Source: Hymenolepis diminuta
Lineage: Eukaryota > Platyhelminthes > Cestoda > Cyclophyllidea > Hymenolepididae
Direction: 5' to 3'
Assembly: GCA_900708905.1 (NCBI GenBank)
Contig: CAADRB010000037.1
Span: 741,188-805,187 of the forward strand
DNA: 64,000 nucleotides
Positions 23,801-34,422 of the stretch are shown piece by piece. How positions within the stretch are numbered: the stretch's first letter is position 1; each line of letters starts with the position of its first letter. The notes beneath the pieces are model-generated. The model did no database searches. It was given only the letters and a program-made list of their open reading frames with translations, and had not been told where the DNA came from. Both the position numbers and the translations under genes were made by a program.

Positions 23801-25204
23801 TATCTCGTAGTTAACCCTTCCTTGTTTTACAACTGTCCATTGAAATTGCTTGTGTATACATATCGTAATACCGCGATTGTCATCTTATTAAAAGATGTGT
23901 TAAGTTAATATTCAGGTGCTTTAACATCGGTGCTACGGAGAAAAGTAATGTAATACAATTTCAATTACATATTATTGTTGATAGTGAATTAGATATATTC
24001 AGAGAATTCATTGATCATTTCTTAATCCGTTTTCGGTTTCACCTAGATAAATAAATGGAATTGAAACCAGCGCTTTAGGGCTACAGGCATATCCATAAGA
24101 AAACTTATTCATTGCGCTACAATAGACTTGTTATTAAATGCTGAAAGAGGACCAAACACTGTCGGTATTGCTGAGATATCCTCTTGATTAGGCTGAAGAA
24201 TGTTAAAAGAGATGTAAGTGACACTTAGGAATGAAAGTAGTTGTGTAAAAGACGAGGTTAAGAGGGCATAAACTGGAAATATACCAGACGGTTTTTATTT
24301 GCCAAGGTCAAGTGAAACAGATCGTCAAGGGTGAGAAATTAATTTCTTGGAGTTTCGCTTGTCCATTTTAAAGTCCAGACAAGTGGCCTCTCTTATCACA
24401 CTCATTTGTCTAATCTGGTAAAGAATGATTTTGGTATGCATCTGTTTTTTAACTGCGTCCAGACCTTTCTGTGGTCTCAAGTTTTCCTCATTTAGTTTGT
24501 CCGATCAAGTGTTCGTTTTAATGCACATCCGTTAATGGGAATTATGTGTACTGGAATGTGCATACTCGCGGGCTTTCACCACCACAATCTCACCTTAGAT
24601 TCCATGAAACATTTGTTCCAGTCAAACTTGACAAAAGTAGACATTTATGTACCTACCTAACATACCCGAACAGCTGCTTCAGTGCACCTGCGTTGTATCT
24701 CAAATGTACATGAAATAAATTGAATTATCTCGATGACATTTTTGAAGTTGTTCTCCTCCACTTTAACTGTATATCAGACATTGAATCTCCTTTCTAAAGG
24801 TTCAAATGAATGCAATCTGGCTGTTCAAAGCCGCGAGATGAACTATTGACCTTTGTTCTATCAGTATTTCACCTGTTTTAAAATGTGTCATCTATCTTTA
24901 GGCTAATGAAGAGCAATGGAAGTGGGGGGCCCATCGTATTGAATATACTTCGGCGTTTATTACCGGCGTTTATGGAATGTGGAATGCCTACGTAGTTACC
25001 ATTCTCTGCCTCTACGCCCCTTCACACAAATTCCGATCTCCTCGTGGAAATCAGATGATGGAAAACCTTTTAGTGAGCAGTGAGACATATGGAGAACTCG
25101 GTCCAACAGGCGCACCAGAGAATGCCGGAGCCACAGCAGAAGAAAGTATCCAGTTGGCGCCTTACAAAGGTCTCTCTTTCTTCACTAAGACGGCCCAAGA
25201 ATGA
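17870..25204 (+). CDS. WLS: Wntless, Wnt-secretion cargo receptor
   Basis: Multi-pass membrane protein that binds lipidated Wnt in the ER/Golgi and carries it to the cell surface. Six exons in phase: 17870-18283, 18697-19035, 20752-20924, 20998-21249, 23293-23554, 24902-25204, giving 580 aa (vertebrate WLS 541). Residues 1-138 hold the N-terminal membrane helix (FGVFILLAQTSFFLIGGLI) and the start of the lumenal Wnt-binding domain. Residues 139-251 complete that domain, ending with the conserved VEIHQNGGFT. The remaining helices carry family landmarks: RPPTIMERTIFALG, LRQGAFYATLACFW, GEHLMD, ERGVQLHNPFYSIWS, GLIYRF, FITGVYGMWNAYV and APSHK. The cytoplasmic tail ends KTAQE, close to the vertebrate KEAQE ER-retrieval ending. 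The ATG is the first in frame and matches the family N-terminus (MxGxxxExxxxKKL). Introns range from 73 bp (20925-20997) to about 2 kb. Confidence 0.96.
20060..20150 (-). repeat. tRNA-like B-box sequence in WLS intron
   Basis: The reverse complement reads GACAGGTTCGAGTCC, a perfect pol III B box, about 50 bases after a weak A-box-like GTGACATCTGAGCTG. Probably a decayed tRNA-derived SINE; not an intact tRNA because the stems do not close. Confidence 0.3.
22690..22845 (+). repeat. Interspersed repeat, copy D (partial)
   Basis: CT-rich tract followed by cgttcattttggcctaatca and ttttaaaactattgttagcc, matching the end of copy A (about 650-735). An 11-base G run (22709-22719) sits at its left edge. 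Inside a WLS intron. Confidence 0.45.
22709..22719. repeat. G homopolymer
   Basis: Eleven G in a row in otherwise AT-rich intron DNA; its length is a likely assembly weak point. Confidence 0.85.
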
Positions 25205-25386
25205 AGTAAATGGATGGCCTTATTGCCATCTTTTAATCAACCACCTTTTTTTGTGACAATCACTGACGTCTCTCAAACTTTTGCATGCATTTCAATGACG
25301 GCGGATTCTTTTATCTTCAGCCTTCCCAGTATTCTTGGCTTGCCTTTTCACTCCTTTATATCTTTGCATTTTAATTTGTCTAATCT

Positions 25387-25584
25387 ATGCAAAATAAAGT
25401 GTTCATTTTTGTTCAAGGTTCACTTGTGCCTTTACGCCTTCGAATTTGTCCAGATGAATTTGAGACTTTACAAGAGCTTCTGATTCGTTTACTTAATTTA
25501 TTAGTCTCCAAAACGATAAAGGAGCGTGGCGACATAGTTCAGAGTTTCCTAGAGCAACAGCCTGCATGCGTATTCCAACCTTGA
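25387..25584 (+). other. Small ORF downstream of WLS, unidentified
   Basis: A 65-codon ATG frame 183 bp after the WLS stop. The protein begins MQNKVFIFVQG, continues with a basic/hydrophobic segment (PLRLRICPDEFETL), then a leucine-rich likely helix (QELLIRLLNLLVSKTI) and an acidic-basic end, which looks more protein-like than other untranslated frames here. AATAAA at 25393-25398 overlaps its start and another at 25682-25687 follows it, so it may be simply WLS 3' UTR, or a short downstream cistron. No family recognised. Confidence 0.25.
25393..25398 (+). terminator. Proximal poly(A) signal of WLS
   Basis: AATAAA about 190 bp past the WLS stop. Confidence 0.5.
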
Positions 25585-25681
25585 TAATTAATTCCAAAGA
25601 AACCATGCTTTGAAATCTTCTCCCCCATTCCTCCGTGGCAGTGCTCGTTTTAATCTATGTAATGGGTAGGCGCTTTATTTC

Positions 25682-25687
25682 AATAAA
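25682..25687 (+). terminator. Distal poly(A) signal of WLS
   Basis: Second AATAAA, with a further AATAAA about 12 bases on (25693-25698). Confidence 0.45.
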
Positions 25688-25699
25688 GGATTAATAAAA

Positions 25700-28600
25700 T
25701 CCACCTTCGATGGTTTTGGAAGCAATTCCTATCACTATTTCTTTCCAGAGTTCTGTCATCTTAATCTGATTTTCTGAGCCCAAAGTAATTGGATAAATTA
25801 CTTGCGATACAACGAGGATTTTAGGTCTGTGAAATGATAAAATATGGATTCATAAGTTACGTTATGACAAAAGGTCATGGTTCAATACCATTTTCCGTCA
25901 TCTGTATCTTTTGTGTAGGAATTAAGTCAAGGCTAAACTGGTATGCAAAGCGTAAAATTAGCGTTGCTACAGATCAAATGACCATTTATTTAACGTTATG
26001 CCAGTTTTGATGGGAAAGTAAAGGGGTCGTCCTGGTGGGAGCGTCGCCTTTCGACATTCCTTCGCTTAATCTGTTTTTTTTAGCCACCTCGACCGGCCAT
26101 TTTGTTTGTTGCCCAAAAGAAAGATGGTCATATTCATGTCGCGAGCAGAGATGTCTTGCATCTACCTATGAATCCACATAAAGTGAACCAAGCTCAGGAC
26201 TTTAGTTCCTGAACATCTAGTCGTCTGGCGCGCAGATTTTGTTCACGCTCGATGTTTTAACAAAAATCACAGATTCCTTCCTCTAAATACGAAATAAAGC
26301 CTGCATGAAATATAAATTTTGCTGCTTTTCATTTCTGATCAAGACAAACCTCCTAATTCACTTAATTAGAACTGTGAGTTGATTTGAGTTACCTGTTTTC
26401 CCAAAAAGTAAGTAGTTGAGATCATTTTTCTGGAATTTTTTAGGTGAATGTCACTGATATCCTACTAGTAAACATAAAGCAAGAAAATTATAGGACTCAC
26501 TGAATGGTTCACTTGCAGTTAAACTAATATTCTCACTTTCCCGGGCCGTCCGACGTCATGTCAACTTCTGAGCCATTTCAGGAATAATTTTTATGACAAT
26601 CGTGACGCCTATTTTATCTGCGATAAACAGATGTCCCTTTAGATCTACGAAGGCGGAAGAAGCGAATTATCGTTTGAGAGTTGGAATTTTATGTTGAACA
26701 GTGATAGTACCACCATAATGGAAGATTTAACTTACGGGCAATTTCTAACTTGCCTTTTTTTTTGAATGTGAGCTAGTAAAGCAGGCAAACCGACGATTCC
26801 GAAACTTGCATGAGGATACAACAGAATGAATAAATTTACCAAAAGAGGAATTGGGAAAAAAAATTTTCAAAATGATCCCGTTCCAACATCATTAGATCGA
26901 AATGAGTATCTGATTTTATCATTAGTTTCATCCGAAATCAGACTAAGAGATCAGGAGAATGAAACTGTTAAGATTTGCAGATAGGAACCAGGAAGATGTT
27001 TGTAAAAGATTTTGTGGAATAGGTAACTCCTCTATCCAGTTATTCCGATTATTTGAAGACGACTTATGTGGTGTTCGTGCCCTAAGTGTCGGACCATATG
27101 AGACCCAGTGACTTTGAATATGATTGATCTCTCTTCTGCCCCCAGTTGTGTCTGGTTTGTCTGTCTAATCGGTTGTGATTGACGCAACCAGGAGGGACGT
27201 GTTCTCTCTCGGGTTTTTTGTATGCAGTTCCCACTGCGTTACAATAATTTATATCAGACATGAATCTTTTCCACCAAACCTCCAGAATAGTATGGAATGC
27301 ATGAGGAGAATTAAGTACTTCATTTTCATAGCAAAATTTGACGACAATTGTTTACCTAATATGGCTTGCCTAACCAAGTCTATTGAGTGACTTGAAAGTG
27401 GGTTAATGCGGTGACAGCTTTGCTTTTTCCTCATGAAAATGTTCAACTTTTCGTCTTGTCTTTAGTAGGGAAATTCAATGGGATTTTTGTCACCGATTCG
27501 TAAGGAAGTTACGTTCTATGAATAAGTTGGACGAATAACCGTACTTATTAACAAGCAAAAACATGGTGACCTCTTTACCCATTATCCAATATAGCAGTTT
27601 AGTCTGATGTTCACAGTAAAATTCAACCGAAACAGTGCCAAATATGGATAGATATATTACTTAGTTTAATGTTCGCTTTTATATGCTCCATAACCATCAA
27701 CTCTCTTACTTTCGTGTGCCCTCGTTTTTCATGGTCACCCCTCAGTGGACACATTTCTTTTTCCAGCATCTAACACAATTTCTAGTTCTACTTTAACACA
27801 CTTCATTGAGCGCGACAATCAAGTATCCATGATCTCGGATTTGTGGAAGGTATTCAGATGAAAATGGTAACCAGAATCTCCATGCTTATAATTGAAACTT
27901 CAGTGTTTTCGTTTACGTTTTGATCTTGAATGAGATATTGTCACACTTATTTTGTAGTGAAAGTGACAATGAAGTGATAATTCAGAAATGGTTTCTTGGT
28001 TACCCCAAAGTTCCCTACCTCATTAAGAGCAGAGGTAACAACATTTTTTTGCGTTGAAGAAAGGTATCTTGTTGCCGATTCTTCCACCTATCTTGCTGAC
28101 CAGAGATATCCAGGGCGGTTTATAGTTGGATGACTTCTGTGGAAAGTACAACCATTTTCCCATTTGATTAGTCATGTTTTGTGTTGCCGTACAATGGAAA
28201 CAATTCAAGACGTTACTTTCGCTATTATCGTAATCATAACTCTGAGATTTTTTATACATAGTGGTTTTTTAATGAAACAGCTACTAGTAAGTCTAGTGTT
28301 ATAGAGAGTATCAAATGAAAATTTAATGAACTCTGTTATTTGTACGTGCTCCACAGATGGGAAAAAATGTTTCCCATTTCTTGCCATCCATTTTAATAAG
28401 AATTAAATATCAGAAGTGATATATTTTGATTACTCTGTTTTCTTTTTTCCCACGAATAGACCTAATTAGCGGTGGTAAGCATATCCCATATAATTTCTTA
28501 TTTCTGACCACATTTGGGGGGTTCGACGATACTTGTTTCGCTTCGGATGGATATGAATAGAAATGGGATGAGAAGGGTGATGAAAGGAGGCATCGCTGAT

Positions 28601-29260
28601 TGATTGTTTCTATTAGCTTACAAGAAGTCTTCATCTTCGGTCTTTTTCTACTTTGCAGTTTCAATTTGGCAAATTCACGTAAGTATTTTCAGAGTTTTAC
28701 CTATTCAATGTACGACCCCAGCATGTGTGCTCTAAGAAACGTAGCAAGTAGGGAAACAGGACTTTAATTTATCCACTTTTGATCAACAAATGACTGATAT
28801 CAATTTTATCCTTAACAAACCATGGGAAAGAATCTGAAATACGAAGCACAGCAAAATAATCCTGTAAGTGCAACAACGGGGTTGAGGAGTGGATATAAGC
28901 AGATAATGAAAATAGGCCATCAAAGGCCTGACTTTATTTGAATTCTGAAAGCGCTAGGTTGTCCAAAGGGGTATAATGCACTTTGTAATATCTCGATATA
29001 TTTTCGCGTTACATTCATAATACTTTAACTCCTACTTCTCCGAGTGAGTTCTTGTCCGCGTCATTCGGAGCCCTTTGACCATAAGGCGTAGAGTGGTTGA
29101 TCATGCCACCTCAATTGATTTGTATCTTCTCACAATCGAGAGTAGGCAAATAAGCCAAGCATAGATTTTCTTAATAGAACAGAGATTCCCGGATATCATT
29201 GATAATGAAATTTAGCAATTTAAAAATATTATCTAAATGAAATATTCGTTAAATATCCTC
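25700..29260. other. Gene-poor region
   Basis: Read on both strands; scattered open frames below 90 codons show no family similarity, no shared splice phase and no codon bias. Nothing supportable. Confidence 0.5.
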
Positions 29261-29280
29261 TTGATTTCATTTCCTTCGAG

Positions 29281-29511
29281 AGGAAAATTTATCGGAGGAT
29301 CGACAATCGGAGGTAAGAGTTATAATTGCTTACAGTAACTTGGAACATTAATAACTGTATAATACAAACATTAAATATAAGTCATTTTTTGCAAATGACT
29401 TTAATTTACTACAACGTCCGAATTCAGGGCGCCATTTTAACTCCTCAGGAGTCGAACAAACGAGAAGTTGATGATATGAAGGAACTTACTGCGGAGCCGA
29501 AAATCGAATGA
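29281..29511 (+). other. Possible terminal exons of an unidentified gene
   Basis: A segment ending at 29312 before a GTAAGA donor (reading LREENLSEDRQSE) and a segment 29428-29511 after an AATTCAG acceptor join in phase 0. Together they give an acidic, charged C-terminus: GAILTPQESNKREV, then an acidic stretch and TAEPKIE before TGA. No upstream exon or family could be assigned. May be chance. Confidence 0.2.
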
Positions 29512-30299
29512 ATTTACTAGTTGAAATACGAAGGAAATGGATAGAATTTCAAAGAAAGAGAGGAGAGGAGAAAGTGCTCATAAATTTAGAAGAATAATAT
29601 TTTCTACAATTTGCAACAATGGGCAAATTAATATGACAGGAGGAGAAAATGGAAAAACAAGGTTGAAGATCAATGCAAACACAAGGACGGGGAGAAACAT
29701 CGTATAAATGTTCAACTAGTGCTGCGTTGACAATAAGAGAATCAAAAAGAAATGAAGCGGGTGAAGAAGAAACAAGGAATGGGACAGGACCAACGAAGAT
29801 TATGAAGATATGATTTTGAGAAGAGCTGGGAACCGAGAAGGACGACGGTGTCGCTGTCGTTGTCGTCGATGCCGTCGACTGTGCTTTCAAGTATTATAGC
29901 AGTTTGGAGCGTAGTGCAGCGACGATGATGAACGAAATGGGTGAGTCGTCTACTTTATCATCTTCAGTATCCCCGACTTCAACTTTGGCAACGACTGCAT
30001 ATTCAATGGAGAAGTAGACAGGCAAAAAGACGAAGGAGATATTAAGCAGTAGTAAGCTAGTTAGAATGTTTAAATGCTGATTCAGTTAGTTTATAACTAA
30101 GTGGCTGGCGTCTAAATGTTTTGTCCGTTCCTACATTCAGTCATTCCCTCCACCCTCTCTTTATTTCGTCGGTCCTTCGTTCGTTCGCTGGATCGTTAGT
30201 CTGAGGCATGGTCTACTTGTGTGTGTTTATATAAGTAAGATAGAACTGACAGAATCCGTAAGGTATCTGAGGTCACTTATATTTTTGTAATTCAAGCTA

Positions 30300-30645
30300 A
30301 CCCAATAATAATTATTTTATTTTTTATATCAGAAGATCTCGTGGCAGATACTACTATAACTAATGAAATGAAAAGACACGCTGTCATAGTGCCTATAAAA
30401 GTGAGACACAACGATTTAGAAATTGCACGATTTTTAAAAGTCGCCAGACCTTTCGTTTGCAAAGTTAGAAAGAAGCTGATGAATGAAAACAATGGAGACG
30501 AATTGGTGAAAAGAGCCTTGCCAACGCTCTGCTGACTCACACAGAACACCTAAGTTTGTGAGAAGAGTGCATGACATGGCATGATGGATGAAAATCGTGG
30601 AAGTCAGTGAGCGAAACCTTGTCAAAATTTCTCAAGTGTCTGACT
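30300..30645 (+). pseudogene. Mariner-type transposase relic 1 (N-terminal part)
   Basis: Mariner transposases cut and paste the element through a DDE catalytic triad. This copy keeps only the N-terminal helix-turn-helix part, with NEMKRHAVIVP, DLEIARFLKVARPFV and KVRKKLMNE, then decayed sequence matching a second copy at 47565-48475 up to about the SVSE.L.K.L segment. It breaks off before any catalytic residue. Strong nucleotide similarity to copy 2 shows common origin; terminal inverted repeats not found. Confidence 0.65.
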
Positions 30646-31576
30646 GATGAAATAGGTTCATTTACCAAAGCAGATGAATCTGGTGCTGTATCGATGTTGT
30701 ATCCAATAGTAATAGCCAAGCCAGGAGAAAAAATTTGTCGTTTATCTTACCTAGCAAAGCAGTTCACCTTGGTTATATAAGTACTATTTATTGAAATTAT
30801 TTTAGATTTGCCAGTTTAAGTTTGAAACATCATCTCATCGTTTCAGATTCTGCCCTGTTGTCATCATAGGTCCCTCATCGTCTGTTCTGTTGCATTTTTT
30901 TCAGAAAGAATGCACAAAGCACATCATTTATTGACACTTGGAAGGACCTGAAACATCTGGAGATTAAGAATTTGCACATCATAGAATTCGTTTCAATCAT
31001 TTTTCTGAATTGTTTTTGGTGGCAATTAAGATTTCCCATTTTCCCACACGATTTGCTCATATAAACTTTCTTAATCTGAACTGTGCCTATTCTTCCTGTT
31101 TGATTCTCCTTAGTCATTACTTTAAGTGCATCAAATTTTCTAATATAGCGGTACATAACCATCGATATAAACTGTCTCTGTGATACTGATAGGTACCCAA
31201 TAAGGTAATACAGTTACTCAGACCTAGAAGAAACTCAAAATTAGATTATGAAATCGATCGGCTGCCTAGTTTTGCATTGTAGCACTAGTGAAGGTTCATT
31301 TTCAAACATGAATAGGGAAGAACAGTAACCATATAAATCACCGCCTGAGAGACAAACCCCGTCCATATTACTTTAGGAGTTTTATTTCTGGCGCCAAAAC
31401 TCTACTTCCTTCTCTTTTGCCTCCAGTCAATTTTAACTGGATGCTGTTGTTTTCGATTATTTTTATGAATATTAAATTTCCACCATTAGTTTTTCATTTA
31501 TTATTCCTTTAGTATTTTATTAAATTTTGTATTTTTTATTAATTTTAGCGATGCCTTAATGTCACAAGTCTGCAGG

Positions 31577-31611
31577 GTATATGTATATATATATATATAT
31601 ATATATGTACA
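31577..31611. repeat. TA microsatellite
   Basis: About a dozen TA units flanked by palindromic atgta/tacat. Confidence 0.9.
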
Positions 31612-32700
31612 TGTTCGTGCCTATAGAAATTAAATAATTTTCTGAACTTTATTTGTAATTTCTTAGATCAAAATTTACCGAAATGTAAGCATAAAATCCT
31701 TTATAGTTATGGTTATTTATATTGTGAGCGAGTAGAAATTAGCTAAGTCAAGTTAAAATTTGAGAAAAAGCCCAGGGAAACGTAGAAATTCTTAAATATA
31801 AATAAGCTTTCGACTTGAATTAAATGTCATTTAAAGGCGACGAACACGTTCCTCTACATTTCGCATTTAAGGAATAAATTGACCAAGTTAAAAAATGTTA
31901 GTAACATAACGAAGGACAAATATAAATAATCCGTGAAATCCTTGCAAGGATATGATATTTCATTCCTGGCGTTATTGTTTATTATGACAAACTTAGTAAA
32001 ATATGCAATTAGAAATAAGTGGCGATATTCAAATTTCTCCAACCCATAGCGAAATATATTTAAAACCTTTGCATTACCTAGTATACCTTAAAAATTTTTA
32101 AGTACATTAGCAATCGATTAAAAACAAATCTAACTTATTAATTTATAAATGATTGCGTAATTATTTTAAATATCTGAATTAAAAGAAAGTGAAGGAATAA
32201 AAAGAAGAAAAGTTTGAGAGTTCTGTGCAGTATTATTAAAAGGGAACATAGCCACACCTAGGAAGAAAAAGATATATTACATTAAAAGTTAATAGGGACA
32301 GTAGTTGTAAGAATCCCGAAATTTGGTGGACCCTACTTTATCTAAGCTTCAGAATCATTAAGCAATCGGCTTCCCCAAATTCAATTCTCCTGAGCCTTAT
32401 CTCCCGTTGTCATCATCTTCTTCTGATGAGAAAGTTCTGACGGTGGGGTTTCATACGATTCTTCACGTATTTCTTGTGCATTCATATTCAGCAAAAATAT
32501 TCATCAATCCTAGACCATCTTTGGGTTTGTTGAGAGCGATTCGTTAGTGATTTCTCACTTCATTCCCATTTGCAGAGAGTCGATAACATCGAGGTTTCAC
32601 TCATATAATTGTGAACTCTTTTGTGTTGTAGCTAATGTTTCTCACTGAATAACTGCTCATTATCCTCTTGGATTTGCCTTAACCAGTTCCTTGTATACAT
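31612..32700. other. Gene-poor AT-rich stretch
   Basis: No coding or repeat signal recognised. Confidence 0.45.
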
Positions 32701-33238
32701 AGATTTAGAGATGTCCCTGTTGACATATGGGATTTCAATAGCATTCCGACAATGTCATCTTCACTGTGAAGACTTGTCCATAGCTTTAGTCTGCAAATGT
32801 GCGACAAAACTAGACCTTAAACATTTATATCTTTTTTGTTTGTCATCTGCGGAGCAGAATTTTGAAAAGTTCTTAATTTATTACCATCCACCTCCAGATA
32901 GAAAACGGAGAGCAAATAATTCAGTAGAACAAAAAAGACTGATATGCATAAAAAAGGTGTGGAGGAAACAGGTAATTCAACAGAAAGCGCGATAATAAGT
33001 GTGAGATCAGGAACTAATGGAAGAGCAACAGGAGTGAGAATAGAAAGTGTTGAAGTAACGGAGGGTTCGAAAAAAACTAATAAGACAACTTCTACTTTCA
33101 CTGAGGGAAATGATGAAACCATGGAATCCTCTTCCATTTCCTTATTGATATGTCTTATCATTTGGTTTTAGTTGTACTTGATAGCTTATTGTCTCTTCAA
33201 GTCATTGGGATTGTAACGACAAAATTTGCTCTTTTCAG

Positions 33239-33318
33239 TTTTCTCGTGGCTGCTGCCTTCTCTTTTGCCGTCGCAAACGATTCCGGTATCTACCGGATAC
33301 GCTTATTTGTAAAACATC
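33239..33318 (+). other. Exon-like segment, unidentified
   Basis: An 80-base stretch between a good acceptor (GCTCTTTTCAG) and a GTAAGT donor. It is richer in G/C than its surroundings and in one frame encodes FLVAAAFSFAVANDSGIYRI, part of a possible membrane helix. Open frames just upstream (32711-33171) are not clearly connected. Could be an exon of a small membrane protein, or chance. Confidence 0.2.
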
Positions 33319-34202
33319 GTAAGTCACTTTTTGTGATTGGCCTTTATAATGGCATTCATTTCTCTAAGTATGACATCGAAGCACAGATTAGCACTTCCTA
33401 CTGCAAACTGAGATGGCAAAGGCTCATCCTAGGTCACTGATTCACCAGCATAAATATATCCGAAATTAGAAGTCGCGAGATAGGTGAATGCATGTCCTCT
33501 GACAATGTAAATGGGATGTGGTGTTCCACGTAATTTTTAGTGATAAGTCATCAGCAGAAGAGAGAGAATATAGGACATACTCTGTATCCTGAATTTAAGC
33601 CCCCCGAAAATTTAACAAATGACACTTCAATGACGCGGAAGTCCTGTGGGGAAACAGTAATTGAAAATAAAATGGCAAAATTACGGTGATTATATTTTGT
33701 TCAACTGTTTTTGTGCGTCAGCGGCACTGGCCCTGTTTCTGTACTGTTTAAAGATAACAAACACAGTCTGACCTGAAACGACCCTCCCCTTTCCTTAAAC
33801 CATTCTTTGTGATCGCACAATACTCAACCGGTCCGCCTCAATTCTTATTCTTCTTGTTTGTATTGTATCCTGTTAGCCTAATTCAGTCAGATTATAAAAC
33901 GAGCTTTACTTGGAATTAGATCTACTGACGCATCCGTACACGAATTGTGCTCTATCGGGTCTTTACGGAATACTATCATTTGGACAGATAGACGACCTTT
34001 GAGGCCGAAAAGGGTGTTGGAATGGGAAATGGGGCGGCGTTAGAAACCACGTAACCTCCACTCTGCAGGGTTACTTAGCTCGCCTAAACTCTGACCACAT
34101 TTATTTGAAGACCCAGTGAAATACAGAGGCACATTTTTCATCAGATCCTACTTTTTAATATGTTTGAGGCAATTAGTCTGGAGTTATAAGACAAATAAAC
34201 GA

Positions 34203-34208
34203 TTTATT
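34203..34208 (-). terminator. Poly(A) signal of the DUR3-like gene
   Basis: AATAAA on the minus strand about 215 bp past the stop. Confidence 0.45.
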
Positions 34209-34422
34209 CATGATTATTTTGAATAAAATAAAGGAATCGAGAGTAAATGACAATAGGTAATTGTTAAGTAAGTCATTTTATACTGTTTTCCAATTAAAAG
34301 AGAAAATCGTCACTGAGTGTGAGTTCTACCTCTGCGTAACCGGGACATGAATTGTCTGAAATCGGAAACTCAAAGAAAATAAAATAAATAATAGTGAAAA
34401 ATAGACTTCAAAATGTAAGCAG

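Noticed and set aside
29549..29890. 113-codon minus-strand frame with hydrophobic stretches
   Set aside because: Lies in a pyrimidine-rich, repeat-like tract; no conserved motif and no splice partners.
32817..33161. 114-codon minus-strand frame
   Set aside because: Overlaps plus-strand open frames with no similarity on either strand; likely chance.
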